This document shows, in pieces, positions 1 to 11,963 of a stretch of DNA of 64,000 nucleotides. The position numbers and the translations under genes were made by a program. The notes under the pieces are model-generated. The model saw nothing but the letters and a program-made list of their open reading frames with translations. It was not told the DNA's origin and did not search any database. This DNA comes from Tetragonia tetragonoides (lineage: Eukaryota; Streptophyta; Magnoliopsida; Caryophyllales; Aizoaceae). Numbering within the stretch: position 1 is the first letter of the stretch; each line of letters opens with the position of its first letter. The DNA lies in assembly GCA_038025085.1 (NCBI GenBank), contig CM076143.1:14741501-14805500 (forward strand), in the 5' to 3' direction.

Positions 1-1286
1 AGGCGCCACTATCATCATGTGATGAGAACAAAGTTCCTCTACTATGAGTGTTTAGATTGAAGGTGTAATAATTCTTTCTTTAAGAAAGCATTGTGAGATT
101 TTAGAGACATTACTTGTGTGGGGAGCTTCCCTTTGTAATTTCTTTTCTGTAGTGAATTGTTATTTGTCAGCACCATCTATGGTTTTCCATAAATTTGAGG
201 TTTTTTTATGTAAGTCTTATGTCTTGTTCTCCTCTATTGTTTCTTTTATCCTTTCAATATTTTCAATATCTTTTTTTGTCTTTGAGCAAGTACTTAATTG
301 TTTTCCTTGACGTCCCTTTTCATGGGATATACTCTCTCCGGTGCCCTCTTACATCATTACAAGGTGATCGGGCACCCTTTCCTCAACTCTCGCGCTCACA
401 CACTTAATAATAACCCCAATCCTATAACCCTAAATTTATAGGCAAAATACTCTTAACCTTAGAGTTACAGTAGAAGAAGAAAATCACATTTTGATAGGAC
501 ACGTATATGTATGAGATGATAATAACTCCAAGTCTAATAAATTTACATGCAAGTATTCCTAACCCTAAGAGTCAATAGAATAGAGAAATCACATCTTGAT
601 AAGATAATAGTTTCCTAATGGCTCAATAAGTCTCTAGATATTATCCCATACATATAGTTAACTATATAACATCCAGAACACAAAAACTAGTATAAGATGT
701 TCTCACCATTAATTTTGATTAGACGACGCATTTTTCAGTGAAACAATAGTCTTATTCATTATAGATGGTCCCCTACATTTTGAACTGATAACCCCAATTT
801 ACTGTAATTGGTCTCATACAAAACTTGCTCCCTTCGCAACCCCACCGCGCCCCAAAATATCCCCAAAATATATCCCTGAACAAAAATAAGAAACAATCCC
901 ACAAAAACCAAAATTCCAACAAGCGTCATGTACGTACTTGCTAGCAAACTTTATTGACAACTAATCAATATGTAGTTAGACGCTATTATCTCATTCCTTA
1001 GAGATATTAGATAGAGAATTAAGACCTGTACCCTTCAAGTGAGGCTGAAGGGACAACTGCGTGGCTCAATAAGCTTCGCTAGGGACAGTTCGTCAATGGT
1101 GTACCAAAGATCCTAATCTATAGGTCACCGACCCACCTTTTGTTCTCCTCGTAAATAAGCTAAGGTGAAAGCACGCACTAGCTAGGCATGCATTTTTGTT
1201 TTTTGACTCAAATAATGACCAAAGCAAGAAAATATGTCATGATACATGTGGGAACAACAGTTTGACGATCGGGGAGGGGGGGGGGG
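1..1286. other. Gene-free AT-rich stretch
   Basis: I see no gene here. The longest ORFs are short, lack recognisable motifs and sit in AT-rich sequence. The only structured item is a partial copy of a dispersed repeat at 735-830, listed separately. The segment at 1020-1150 is less AT-rich but matches nothing I recognise. Confidence 0.5.
735..830 (-). repeat. Partial copy of a ~160-bp dispersed repeat (GACC...GTGACCCC family)
   Basis: The stretch carries the blocks CCCCTACATTTTGAA and ACCCCAATTT, followed by a GGTCTCA-ACAAAACTTG block. These recur in the same order in the fuller copies at 14946-15100, 20513-20670 (reverse) and 59445-59730 (two, reverse). It lacks the CTATAAGA end and so appears truncated. 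The class is unknown; a small non-autonomous DNA element is likely. Confidence 0.5.
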
Positions 1287-1496
1287 CTTTTTTTTGTTAC
1301 ACCGACATATATAATAGTTCGCAAACCACATGCGTCGGGCAAGCCTATTCATCTTTGATGGGCTGACGGGCTCAAGTAGAAGAGCGGGTCTCCTTTCTTT
1401 TAAAAGATAGAGGAGAATTTATCCTTCCTACATGAATGAAAATTTAATCCGCTAACCACTAAATTGTAAGAATGGAGCATTTACCATTTGTGCTCA
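1287..1496 (-). mobile_element. tRNA-derived SINE (family beta), minus strand
   Basis: Read on the minus strand it begins with a tRNA-like head (GAGCACAAATGGTAAATG, then a TTAGTGGTTAGCGG block), continues through ACTTGAGCCCGTCAGCCCAT and a CGACGCATGTGGTTT block, and ends in an A-rich tail, seen as a T run at about 1288-1296 on the plus strand. The copy at 62309-62524 has the same blocks in the same order, so this is a repeated family. I did not find a clear target-site duplication. Confidence 0.7.
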
Positions 1497-4000
1497 CGTC
1501 TTCCGATTTGTATCTAAAGAACCCCATCTCATGTGAAAAAGTAGTAACCTTTGGTAAGGCAGCAACACTAGCGCTACAAGGTGCAACTGTGGAGCCAACC
1601 AACATGTTGATTGTAGGGAGAAGATAGCAATAGATCACTCTTTTAAATAGCACAAATCTTTCCCATCATTTTCACATCAATTACTTCCAATCATAAAAGT
1701 TAGACTAATGAGTTGATGACCACTACCCTATCCTACTGTTAAAGCATCTCTTTCCATACCCCTCTCCATTTTTTGTGGGCTTAACTAGTAGTAACCTTAG
1801 TTCTCACATTCGGATTGGTGATCCAATCAATTGCACCTTGTGGGTCATCCTAGATTTGCAATATAAAGATTAGAACCAGATTTGAGAATCAAAACTACCT
1901 TTCTTTTTAGAGTTTCCCTCAATCTAGTCAATTGAACGAAACCACATTATTCACAAGATTTTTTTCAAAAAAAATCCATATAAGACAGTTTCACAGTGAG
2001 ATCAGACGACCGATATATTTCAAACAATTAGTGTTACTTTTTAGCCTAAAAGATAATAAAAGAATGTTACTTTTGGCTGTCTTACATGGTGGTCTTACAC
2101 AAAATCTTCTATATTTTTCTTATATTTGTAATTATGTATTTCCATAAATAACAATAACAAAAACAACAATCACGATAAAAATCGTGTCGTGGCAGGATTT
2201 GTAGAGGTCATGTACTCGGCAATTGGACCTATTGTTGCAAGCCAACATATAAAGGAAGATTGCATATATTTCTAATGTAATTGCATTCTAAAACCAATTG
2301 GTAACGAATACAAGCCATGTCTCTACAATTTTGAGACAAGCCATGTCTCCAATTTTTGCAATGTATATGACACTCATATGTAGGTTATTCGTTGAATTAT
2401 ATGCCTCTCACCTTGAGTTCTTTTCGAACTTGGCAATCAAGAGATAGATCAACTTACACAATTTGAGGTTCAATTTGCCCCCCTTCTAGGGTGTGCTTAA
2501 AATGGGCACATAATACTGTTAGGCTTTCTTTACTCCATGAAACACATCATAACCTCCTCCAATTGTCTTTTTTACTCGGCCTCCTTCTAAGGAAAACAAC
2601 GGATTAGATTCTCAGAATCATTCAGGTAACTATCACGTTAAGAGAATAATCCACATGTGAGTGTTTCACAATGAAAGATTTGAAGTGATTTGACTTATAA
2701 AAATTAGTGGATACACCTAATGCAAATTGGTTTTTGAATGAAACTCTCCTGGGATTTTAAAGCAAACTACCTTTTATCTACTTGTGACCATGTAGTTTGT
2801 AAGCTTATTGAAAATTTAAAACGGTGTTAGAGCTGGTTTATTCCTGAAAATCTTAAACAAAAAATCTTCTGCAACACTGGTGGTGAACTCTTGTATGTAC
2901 TCCACCAGTCAACCTCGAACATGTCAAACAATCGACTTCTTGACGACTAATTTCTTTTTTCTCCCTTTGGTATGACGACCACCTTTGAACTACTTTTTTT
3001 CTTGGATCTAGAGAGAGATCTATGAGTACTTATGATGATGAATGAAAACTTGCATAAAGCAGGGCTTTGGAAGAGGATGAAGCTACTACCTTTGGGCAGC
3101 TGTAGATGAAAAAGTGATCAAATTACAATATATGATATTTTATTGGAAATATTCAATGTTTATTTTTAAATGTGTCAAATATTAAAGAGTTTTGAACGAG
3201 TGACTAAAATTAATTGAAAAAATTAGTTCAGTTCAGTTCAGTTCAAATTAATTATTCAATTCAGTTTAGTTTATAAAGTTCAATTCAATTCTATTTGTTT
3301 TTGTTTTTTTTTCGGTTCACAACTAAGAATATGTATCGTCGATTACAATGACTATTTTCCCGCGATAGCTTGTAGAATCTCCAATTGACCAAGAAATTTA
3401 AAACTGCTTTATGCCCAATGCGAGATTCGAACTCTCAACCTTCATTTCAATTCAACTCTATCTAGCTCACTAAATATCGCATGAATGCAGATAGGAATCA
3501 TCAATCAATGAGGTTAATGTTTTGGCGTTTAATGGTGCTTAAAAAGAGAGCACACGAGCAAAAGGACGATAATATCACAGGAGACGGTGTGGAGTAAAAT
3601 TAGGACTTAACAACGGATTTTGACTTGGCCATCATTAAACATCGGTAATGATGAATCAAACTTGAGCTAATCAAATACCAATTAATGATGTTCCTGACTT
3701 TAATTTTTTTTTCCTTGAGCTTAAGTAACTTTACTAATCATTTTACATTTTGACCAATTCTAACAGAATACAGTAGTGTATTATAAGTCCAACCATAGTA
3801 GCTTTAGCAATTGCTTGCATTTGCAGAATCAGGCAATTGGCTACCTTGTTTATTACCCAAATAATAACTTCTTAGTTCTTACAAAAAGGATAGCGACATT
3901 TTGTTGTTGTTTTATCTTCTGATCCGTTGCATCTTTACTATTGGGAAAAAAATTGTATAAGACCGTTGTATGGTAGGACAATTAAAACTAATACTTTTTT
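1497..4000. other. Gene-free stretch
   Basis: No ORF here resembles a known protein. A run of GTTCA units at about 3221-3245 followed by similar imperfect units to 3300 resembles the subterminal repeats of the element at 15409-15863, and may be the eroded end of a related MITE. Confidence 0.45.
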
Positions 4001-4882
4001 GGAAAAATTGTAAAAAGGGTACCTGAGGTTTTAGCTAATTACAAAAAGGGTACCTGTATTTTACCTAATAGCAATTAGGGTACCTGTAGTTTGAATTCCG
4101 TCTCAAAAGCAATCATTCGGCAGACGGAATTTAATTCCCGTCCAATTTTTCACGTGCCATTTTTAAAGGGTCTTGATGGTAAATTTATTAATACGCATTT
4201 GTAAGATTGAAAAGCAAATTTCAAAAAAAGATTTATTTACTTAACAAATATAAAACTGAAAAATTAATTCTCCTCGGAAAAAAAGATTTTTGGATATGGG
4301 GTGGGTATTATAAGGATTTGGGGGGGGGTGTGTGTGGGTTTTTTTAGGTTGTTTTAGATTTTCTGTATTTTTTGTATTTAAATTGGATTTTTTGGTGGGC
4401 TTTTGGAAGTAGTTTTTGATCTCCAGGATTTATTTTGGGATTTTCTGATTTTTTATTTTTTTTGTATTTTCAAAAAATGGCTAAATATTGAAAAAAACTG
4501 AGAGATATTGATGAAGTGTTCATTAACTGAGGAAAGGCAATTTATAAAGAGGAGACAATTTTTTTTGACCGTTGCCCCTTTTGAATCAGAGCCTTTGATG
4601 AGTATTTGATCAAACCACAATCATTGATCTTGTAACCGTTGAAATACAAACGTTGGGCAACAATGAAGCACCAAAAGCATAATGCATTAAAGTCTTCTCA
4701 CCCAATAAGTTAGCACGTGATGATGAGCACGTGAAAAATTAGACGGAAATTAAACTCTGTGTGCCAAATGACTGTTTTTGAGACAGAATTCAAACTACAG
4801 GTACCCTAAATGCTATTAGGTAAAACATAGGTACCCTTTTTGTAATTAGCTCAAACCTCGGGTACCCTTTTGCAATTTTTCC
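4001..4882. mobile_element. Non-autonomous MULE-like element with ~156-bp TIRs
   Basis: The two ends are inverted copies of about 156 bp. The left arm at 4001-4157 begins GGAAAAATTGTAAAAAGGG and the right arm at 4727-4882 ends CCCTTTTGCAATTTTTCC. Both arms carry GGTACCT/AGGTACC blocks, a GACGGAA block and an innermost CACGTG. The flanks TACTTTTTT (3992-4000) and TACTTTTTA (4883-4891) match at 8 of 9 positions, as expected for the 9-bp target duplication of Mutator-like elements. The roughly 570-bp interior codes for nothing, so the element cannot move by itself. Confidence 0.8.
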
Positions 4883-5136
4883 TACTTTTTATTCAAAATG
4901 TAAGTATGTACTCCATTCTTTTGGCACTTTTTATTAGAACTTCGGGGAATTTTTAGTTTTGAGTTTTTATTTTTTTGAAAACTACAAATTTTAGTTTTTT
5001 GTTTTTATTTGCCAGTTAAAAAATAAGTGTGTGCAACTATGATGAAAAAAATCTCAACAGCAAAAAAAAAATCTATAAGGGACATAATAAATTCTTAAAA
5101 TCGAAAATTTGCGACTCATAATAACCCTGAACGAGT

Positions 5137-5745
5137 CCTAACTTTTATTATTTAGAAGTCATTAGCATAAAAAATTCAAATTGATGGAGATAACTTCATT
5201 CTAGAATGTAAAATCACATCCTACATATATGTGGAAAACTATAAATTTTAGTTCTCACTCTGAAACTCCATAAACAATGTAAAATCACCTCAAAACAATT
5301 AAAAGTCACCTCATGTCCCTATTAGGATTACATGGTGAGACTATGTCACCGAACTAAGTTTGTGTCTAATTTAGATACCTATCACCTAAGTTACATACCT
5401 ATGATAGGTATGTAAATTAGGCACACACTTAGCTGACATAGTCTTAACATGTAATGGGGATATGGGGTGACTTTGATTGTTTTGAGGTGATTTTATACAT
5501 AGCTATGTAAATTTGGCACAAACTAATTAGCTAGGTGACATATATAGTCTCACCATGTAATACTAATAGAGACATGAGGTGACTTTTAATGTTTTGGGGT
5601 CATCTTACATTGTTTATGGAGTTTTAGACTGAGGATTTTATATTTTTCCATATATAGGTCCTTGAATGGGAATGAGTTTAATTACTTATCTCTATATCAA
5701 TTTGGAAATTTTTATGTTAATGACTTTAGAATAATGAAAGTTAGT
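5137..5745. mobile_element. Foldback-type inverted-repeat element
   Basis: The left half (AACTTTTATTATTT, AAGTCATTAGCATAAAAA, AAACTCCATAAACAATGTAA, TTACATGGTGAGACTAT) recurs inverted in the right half up to about 5742, giving two arms of roughly 250 bp with scattered mismatches. The centre near 5400-5412 contains a second short palindrome, TACCTATGATAGGTA. There is no coding capacity. A foldback or long-TIR MITE is the likely class; the exact ends and target duplication are unclear. Confidence 0.6.
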
Positions 5746-7336
5746 ATTTTGTTTTTCCTATTTTGCATTTCCATATGATAGAGATGCAAAGTATTAGAAG
5801 ATATGAATAAATTTCAAATTTAGGAGTCGAATAGGAATATTACTGGTGGGGTCGATATTATAATCGATATACTTTTGGACGACTGACCAGACACGTGCAC
5901 GACTCTGTCCCCACCTTGCACACGCGAGTAGCTAGTGGACGACACGTCGACTGAGGAATAAGACAACCTAGAGAATTAATATTTGAAAATGCATTAGGCA
6001 CGAGAACAACCAATCAAAAGTCGACACTATGATTAAGTTAGGGCAAAATATCGTATTTGGATCACATTTTTAATAAGGCAACACAATACAACACGATACT
6101 AAACCCATTAACTGTGTTGCGGTTCGTGCCTCTTGGAGCTTGAGGCTCGGAGACATGGATAGCAACAATCCCTAGTCTCGAGTATAACTCTTGAGAGACA
6201 TTTGACACAACATATAGTGTAATGGGACCAATTGAAGTTTAAGTTATGCTTGGAAATGTTGCTAATTACTTTGTCCTTTGTAACACAGATTGCTAATTGC
6301 TTGGGTCAACGAAATTCCATGATCTGATTTGTACTACATTATTATACAAGTTTGATATGAAACGTATCTGCACAAGTTTTGATAAGAATTAAAGGGAAGA
6401 TACAATAATAAAGGGTGAGCTCGTGTAGATCTATTATATTGTTCCTACGGCATATAATGACAAAGTAATAGAAGTATAGAACTAACATCAGCACATTATT
6501 TATGTATTATGTCAGTCTCTCTCCACAGATTAGGCACTATAGTTTTTTCATACGTGCACAGAATCTGAAAGCCGTTGACTTTTCATCAATATAACTTTTT
6601 TTAGGGTTACATACGACATCTTATTAAAAATTAAATTCATTAATTTTCTCCTAGTCCAAGAAAATGATGACTAGGTAACTCATAACTAACTAAGTGAAAT
6701 ACTTGGTCGCTCCTCGCTCGTGACAGATTCCCGTGATTCTTTGGTTGAAAGTTATACGACATTACAAAATATATCAAAATTGGACGAATACACATAATCT
6801 AAATAAATCTTTATTTCAAGAAAACCAAGATCTAACAATATTGTGCGCGTGTCGTCTAACAAATCGTTGTCTTATAATGCAGCCTTTAACGAGGGGGGCC
6901 ATCGATTCGGCAAGGTTTTCGAAGTGTTGAGATTTATCTGATTCTTATAAACGCAGATCTGACATCTCTTGCATTGACATACAGACATCCAACAAAGAGT
7001 CAAACCACACCATGAACTTTAAGAAACCAGATCAGGCTTGCAAGGCGCTGTAAAAGTCACACAATAATTAACGTGAAAAATCTTATTAGAAAAAGGGAAA
7101 AAAGCACGTTATCTCTTATACGATCGATTAAACAATTAAAAAATCAGTATGCGCCGCAGTTTCAAGCAAAAGATCAATATCTAGCCTACTCTTCTCTCTC
7201 TAAAAACCCTAGCCTCCATCACAAAAATATTTTTCAAGCTGAGAATGTTTGATTTTTGACCATTCTCTGCATGCAATCGTTGTTTTTATTGTCTTTTTTT
7301 GTTGTTTGCTTTAGTTTTAGTAGTATTAGTTAGTTT
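5746..7336. other. Gene-free stretch
   Basis: I see no recognisable gene. A CT-rich leader-like segment at about 7185-7215 followed by AAACCCTAGCC looks like a plant 5' leader, or the 5' end of a LINE, and precedes the unidentified ORF at 7337. Confidence 0.4.
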
Positions 7337-7690
7337 TTGATGATTTTGTTTACTTTTAATAAGTTTGTCTCTCCGTTTGTGGGAGTAGTTTTATCCCTTT
7401 TTATGGGATCTTTTGTCTCTTCTATTGTAAGAGTTTTATGGTTTTGCGGCAATGAAGATCCGGAAGGCTGTACAGATTTCTACTTCAACGAATCTATACC
7501 AACCGTCGAGATCTCCGTCAGAAAAGATATTATTCCATCTATTATTATACAAGGTTGGAAATCTGCCATGGTTTTGGAGCCGAGCATCAGAAGCGAAATT
7601 AGTAAGCTGAAGAAGAAATTTTGTACTGTTATTTTAGATCTTTTATTGGTTAGGAATGATTATTGTTTGCCACTATTAGATTATCAATGA
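7337..7690 (+). other. Unidentified 117-codon ORF, probably not a gene
   Basis: The predicted product has a hydrophobic N-terminal segment (about residues 10-35) and a mixed C-terminal part; I recognise no domain. The middle (about 7445-7600) is less AT-rich than the flanks and reads like coding sequence, so it may be a fragment of a retroelement, for example the 5' end of a degraded LINE. No intron, promoter or partner ORF supports an active gene. Confidence 0.15.
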
Positions 7691-8088
7691 TAATTCTCCC
7701 TCCCCATCTCCAATACTAAAAGAAAAAGGATTAAAAAATCAACAATTACGAGCTACTAGTACTTCTACATCCGCACAATAATTGATTTTGTGTTTCCCAC
7801 ACAATCTCCCAATCATGTATCTTCACTGATTGTGTCTTCTTTTTGGATGACTTTCTATGTGTTTATCCTTTACATATGTGACTCTACACATGGATCACCC
7901 AAACCCACAACCATTAACAGGATGAATGGCTATTATATGTCTGTGCTCAATCTAAACTCCCCATGGAATTATCAATACAACAAGTCAATGTGCCTTTGTC
8001 TAGCACACAAATTCACCTCAACCAATAGCTCATTTTTAAAAGCCTAAGGAAGTCCCAAGCTTCATAATAAAAATAATATCGTAAACTA

Positions 8089-8728
8089 TGGCCATGTTTT
8101 TTTCGTCGTCTGCATTGTATTCTGTTCTGTTCGTTCCTTTGCACCCCGCGTTGCAATTTTTATTTCATTCCACGTTGTATTTTTCATTCTTTTACACGCG
8201 GTATCCATTTTGCATTGATAAGCCGGAGAAATGGGAGGATGATGTCATGATCTTCTTTATTATATTGATAATTAATAAAAAAAGATCGACTTCACTCATT
8301 AACGATAATTTTAATAGGTTATTAAACCTATATAAAAAAAATAAAAGATAATAACAATAGGTTACTAGCCATGTGATGTATGACTAATTGACTATTGCTA
8401 AAATCAATTTATCAAATATCATTCATATTAAAAGTATAAAATATATACCCTAAAAAGAGTATAAAATATATATAATCTCTAGCGTAAATGAATGAAGAAT
8501 GACTCCTCCCTCCTCTCAAAAAAACACAAATTTCAATATATAATTTTCCTAGTTGTCGACCCTGTTCTCTTCAACAAGATGGTATAAAACGGTAAGGAAA
8601 GGAACGACAAGGAACAAAACAGAACGATACTGAACGGAATAGGATGAAGCATGGAACGAAATAGAACAAAACAGTGTCGGACAAAACGAATGAAATGTAA
8701 CATGAAATCAACGAAAAGAACAAGACCG
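8089..8728. mobile_element. TIR element with GTTCTGTTCGTTCC-type subterminal repeats
   Basis: The left end starts GCCATGTTTTTTTCGTC and the right end, inverted, reads CGGTCTTGTTCTTTTCGTTG. Inside each end are CG-containing repeats of the form GTTCTGTT-GTTCC, in opposite orientations. The interior is AT-rich and non-coding. The TIR resembles those of the elements at 12687 and 16374. TIR identity is only moderate and I found no clean target duplication. Confidence 0.45.
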
Positions 8729-9696
8729 AAAACCTAATTCAGAATTAGCAATCCTAGTTTCCTTCCTAATACAAGAGGGTGGGACTTAATCAATTTTAGT
8801 ACCTAGAATAGACAATTATGTACCTTGAAGACTACAGAAGGAATAGTCACTCTCAATAGGAGAGTGAAGACAAACTATCATATATCATATATCATATGCA
8901 AACCAAAATGCGCCCAACTTAAACATATATAGTTGCAGTTCTGATTACCATCCAAGAACTGATTACCAAAATTTACCATCCATCAACTGCTAGAGAGCGT
9001 CAAGCTTTTTGAGTTGTGGGCTACTGTTCATTATTTAATGACAAAAGGTATCTCCAAATAAATGAAAAATAGTAATAATAATAATTTTTTTGATTATATA
9101 ATTGTTCAATTTACTTTATTTAGGTGGGCCAACTTTTCTCTATTACTCAAATTGATTATCCCAGTGCATATGATATGCATGACAGTAAAATGTTTATTCA
9201 ATAATGTCTGATACTGTAAGAATAATAAGATCTACTTATGATGTATAATTTTGGAATTATTAAAAAAAATTAAGGTAATAAATTTTAGAAATTTTAAAAC
9301 AAAAACTAGGATAGTTATTATAGAACATAACAAGAATTATAGTAGAATGCATAAACACATGAGGAATGTTAGTTGTATACGTTTTTGACGTTCGAGATTC
9401 GTATTTATCATCCAAATATACATTTTTATAGATTACAAAGAAAAAGAATAAAAACTAAAATTCAGTACAGCAACAAATATATTTTGGTCTTAATATTACA
9501 ACATTTAAGTCCACACAGAACAAAATGAAGAGTACTAGAATTATTTGATTTTTATTTTTTTTTTTTGAGAAAAAGTACTAGAAATTTTTAGGTAACGCAA
9601 CAAGTAGTATTTGTTATTGTCTTAATGTACTAGAAGTCTAGAACCATACATGCATGTTACACACATTTGGTAACAGGCTACAAGCATTAAAGTAGA
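8729..9696. other. Gene-free stretch upstream of PAO5
   Basis: AT-rich DNA without recognisable coding sequence or clear repeats. Confidence 0.45.
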
Positions 9697-9708
9697 AGAG
9701 GTAAAATA

Positions 9709-9935
9709 CTAACAATTGGTGGGTGTGAGTGACTCGGCATTCTTACGGCTTTTCCCTTAATCAAGGTTGAGGATTCGAATCATAGAATCGAAAACAATTA
9801 TTGTTGGGAGTGTGGGGATACATTACCCATTCATAGGCCGATTCAGTGCGAATATAAATAGTTTATAGTTTCGAGTTCCGAACCAAATTGTGTAAGGTGA
9901 ACCTGTTGCTCAATTCCCAAAAAAATACTGTTAGT
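9709..9935 (+). mobile_element. tRNA-derived SINE (family alpha) with 12-bp target duplication
   Basis: The head carries GGTGTGAGTGACTC and a B-box-like GAGGATTCGAATC; the body has a GGTGCGAAC-like block and the tail ends in a short A run. It is flanked by perfect 12-bp direct repeats, AGAGGTAAAATA, at 9697-9708 and 9936-9947, the hallmark of LINE-machinery retroposition. Relatives are at 56797, 62904 and 63625. The insertion ends about 130 bp before the presumed PAO5 TATA box, so it lies in that promoter region. Confidence 0.8.
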
Positions 9936-10079
9936 AGAGGTAAAATAACCGTACGAAGCATTTACGTAGCCAGTTGTGGGGTGTCAATAGGAGCTAAGCA
10001 AAAGTTGTGCCCTGTCTTTATTTTAGATAACAAAAATATATGTAAGAAAACTGCTGTATGATGGACATGGTCCTCCCCT

Positions 10080-10085
10080 TATAAA
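10080..10085 (+). promoter_or_regulatory. Presumed TATA box of PAO5
   Basis: TATAAA lies 231 bp before the start codon. A start site about 30 bp downstream would give a leader of roughly 200 nt containing pyrimidine- and purine-rich tracts and no obvious intron. Position and sequence support this, but no transcript data are available. Confidence 0.5.
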
Positions 10086-10310
10086 TTTCTTATCAGTACC
10101 TCTTTCCAACCACACAGTTTTCACAAATAATTTGCTCCCTCTCACTCTCCTTTTCAGCTTTTCTACTGCCATTATTTCTGAGAGTGCCCGCCTGGTGTTT
10201 CTTAAATTGCCTGAGAGAGCTACTGAGGGGAAAGAGAAAAAAAAAAAAAAGAAGGAAAAGAGAGAAATTTACAAAAGAAAAAGAAAAAAAAAAGAGCAAG
10301 ATTAGCAATT

Positions 10311-11963
10311 ATGGTGGCTAAAAGGCCCAAAATTGTGATAATTGGAGCAGGAATGGCAGGTCTTACAGCTGCCAATAAGCTCTACACAACACCAGGAGCT
10401 AAAGAGCTCTTTGAGATGTGTGTAGTTGAAGGTGGAGAGAGAATTGGGGGAAGAATTAACACTGCTGAGTTTGGTGTTGACAGAATTGAAATGGGTGCTA
10501 CTTGGATTCATGGCATTGGTGGCAGCCCAATTTATGAAATTGCTGAAAAAATCAAATCTTTAGAGTCTGAGAAGCCATGGGAGTGTATGGATGGTTTAAT
10601 TGAGGAAAAAGCATCAATGGCTGAGACTAGAGCTGAAGGTGGGTTTGTGATTAAACCTGCCATTGTTGAGCCCATTTCATCCCTTTTTGATAAGCTTATG
10701 AGTTTTGCTCAAGGCAAGGATGAAGAGGGTAGGCAAAATGGGGATGTGGGTGTGACCAAAATGAGCAACATTGGTTCATTTCTCAAACTTGGTCTTGAAA
10801 AATATTGGGATTTTAAGGAAAAAGGGGATGAGGAAAATGAAGTTAACCTGTGTGGAAATTGGTCTAGGAAAATGTTGGAAGAGGCAATATTTGCTGTTTA
10901 TGAGAACACCCAGAGGACTTATACTGGGGCTGGTGACTTGTTCAATCTAGATTATGCAGCCGAAAGCGAGTACCGGATGTTTCCGGGCGACGAAATCACC
11001 ATCCCAAGAGGATACATAACCATTATTGAGGCTTTAGCTTCAGTATTACCCCCTGGTTTGATCCAATTGGGAAAAAAAGTGGTCAAAATTGAATGGGAGC
11101 CTAAAGGTGTAGGATCTGAAAGTGATCATAGTTGTTTTAGACCTGTGAAGTTGCATTTTAGTGATGGTTCAATCACTGAAGCTGATCATGCCATTGTCAC
11201 AGTTTCACTTGGGGTACTAAAAGCTGGAATCAAAGAAGAATCTGGCTTATTTAGCCCATCACTGCCATCTTTGAAAAAGGAAGCAATCACAAGACTTGGG
11301 TATGGTGTTGTCAACAAGTTGTTCCTACAATTAAGCCAAGGAAAACATCAAGTAGAGGGTAATGTAGGTAAGTTCCCTTTTATGCAAATGCTGTTTCACA
11401 GGTCAGATTCTGAGTTTAGAGATAGGAAAATCCCATGGTGGATGAGAAAAACAGCTGCTTTTTACCCAATTTATAGCAATTCAAATGTGTTGCTATCTTG
11501 GTTTGCTGGGAATGAAGCTTTAGAGCTTGAATCTCTCAGTGATGAGACAATAATCAACGGGGTTTCGACGACTGTCTCGAGTTTTATCTCGAGCTTGGAT
11601 CATCAGAAGCAGGGCAATTCTGATCTCCATGAGATATGCAATGGGAATATGAAGCCAGATTTTGAATTCAAACAGGTTTTGAGAACCAAATGGGGAACTA
11701 ATCCTTTGTTCATGGGGTCATACAGTTATGTTGCAGTTGGATCTAGTGGTGATGATTTTGACACTTTGGCTGAACCATTGCCAAGCAGTTCTGAATCAGC
11801 CACTTCACCACTTCAAGTTCTCTTTGCAGGGGAAGCAACACACAGAACACATTACTCAACTACTCATGGTGCTTACTACAGTGGTTTAAGGGAAGCCAAT
11901 AGGCTTCTGAAACACTACATCTTGGGTGTTGGGGATGCAAAAGACATTGCCAAGATCCTGTAA
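10311..11963 (+). CDS. PAO5: Polyamine oxidase 5-like (thermospermine/spermine oxidase), intronless
   Basis: FAD-dependent amine oxidase of 550 residues, predicted to oxidise thermospermine/spermine with release of a shorter polyamine, an aminoaldehyde and H2O2. The sequence shows the dinucleotide-binding GAGMAG at residues 12-17, GGERIGGR at 41-48, MGATWIHG at 61-68, IPWWMR in the middle and the C-terminal FAD-binding block AGEATHRTHYSTTHGAYYSG at about 506-525. The single uninterrupted exon and the length (Arabidopsis PAO5 is about 533 residues) set it apart from the multi-exon peroxisomal PAO2-4 group. The C-terminus (KIL) is not a canonical peroxisomal signal and there is no signal peptide, so a cytosolic location is inferred. 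The start is the first ATG, directly before the nucleotide-binding strand. By family knowledge, PAO5 tunes thermospermine in xylem differentiation and growth. Extra acidic residues around 135-175 are loop variation. Confidence 0.95.
   Translation: MVAKRPKIVIIGAGMAGLTAANKLYTTPGAKELFEMCVVEGGERIGGRINTAEFGVDRIEMGATWIHGIGGSPIYEIAEKIKSLESEKPWECMDGLIEEKASMAETRAEGGFVIKPAIVEPISSLFDKLMSFAQGKDEEGRQNGDVGVTKMSNIGSFLKLGLEKYWDFKEKGDEENEVNLCGNWSRKMLEEAIFAVYENTQRTYTGAGDLFNLDYAAESEYRMFPGDEITIPRGYITIIEALASVLPPGLIQLGKKVVKIEWEPKGVGSESDHSCFRPVKLHFSDGSITEADHAIVTVSLGVLKAGIKEESGLFSPSLPSLKKEAITRLGYGVVNKLFLQLSQGKHQVEGNVGKFPFMQMLFHRSDSEFRDRKIPWWMRKTAAFYPIYSNSNVLLSWFAGNEALELESLSDETIINGVSTTVSSFISSLDHQKQGNSDLHEICNGNMKPDFEFKQVLRTKWGTNPLFMGSYSYVAVGSSGDDFDTLAEPLPSSSESATSPLQVLFAGEATHRTHYSTTHGAYYSGLREANRLLKHYILGVGDAKDIAKIL

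Noticed and set aside
7337..8351. Series of plus-strand ORFs (117, 85 and 87 codons)
   Set aside because: No shared family, no splice sites joining them into a sensible protein, and the last overlaps the TIR element at 8089-8728.
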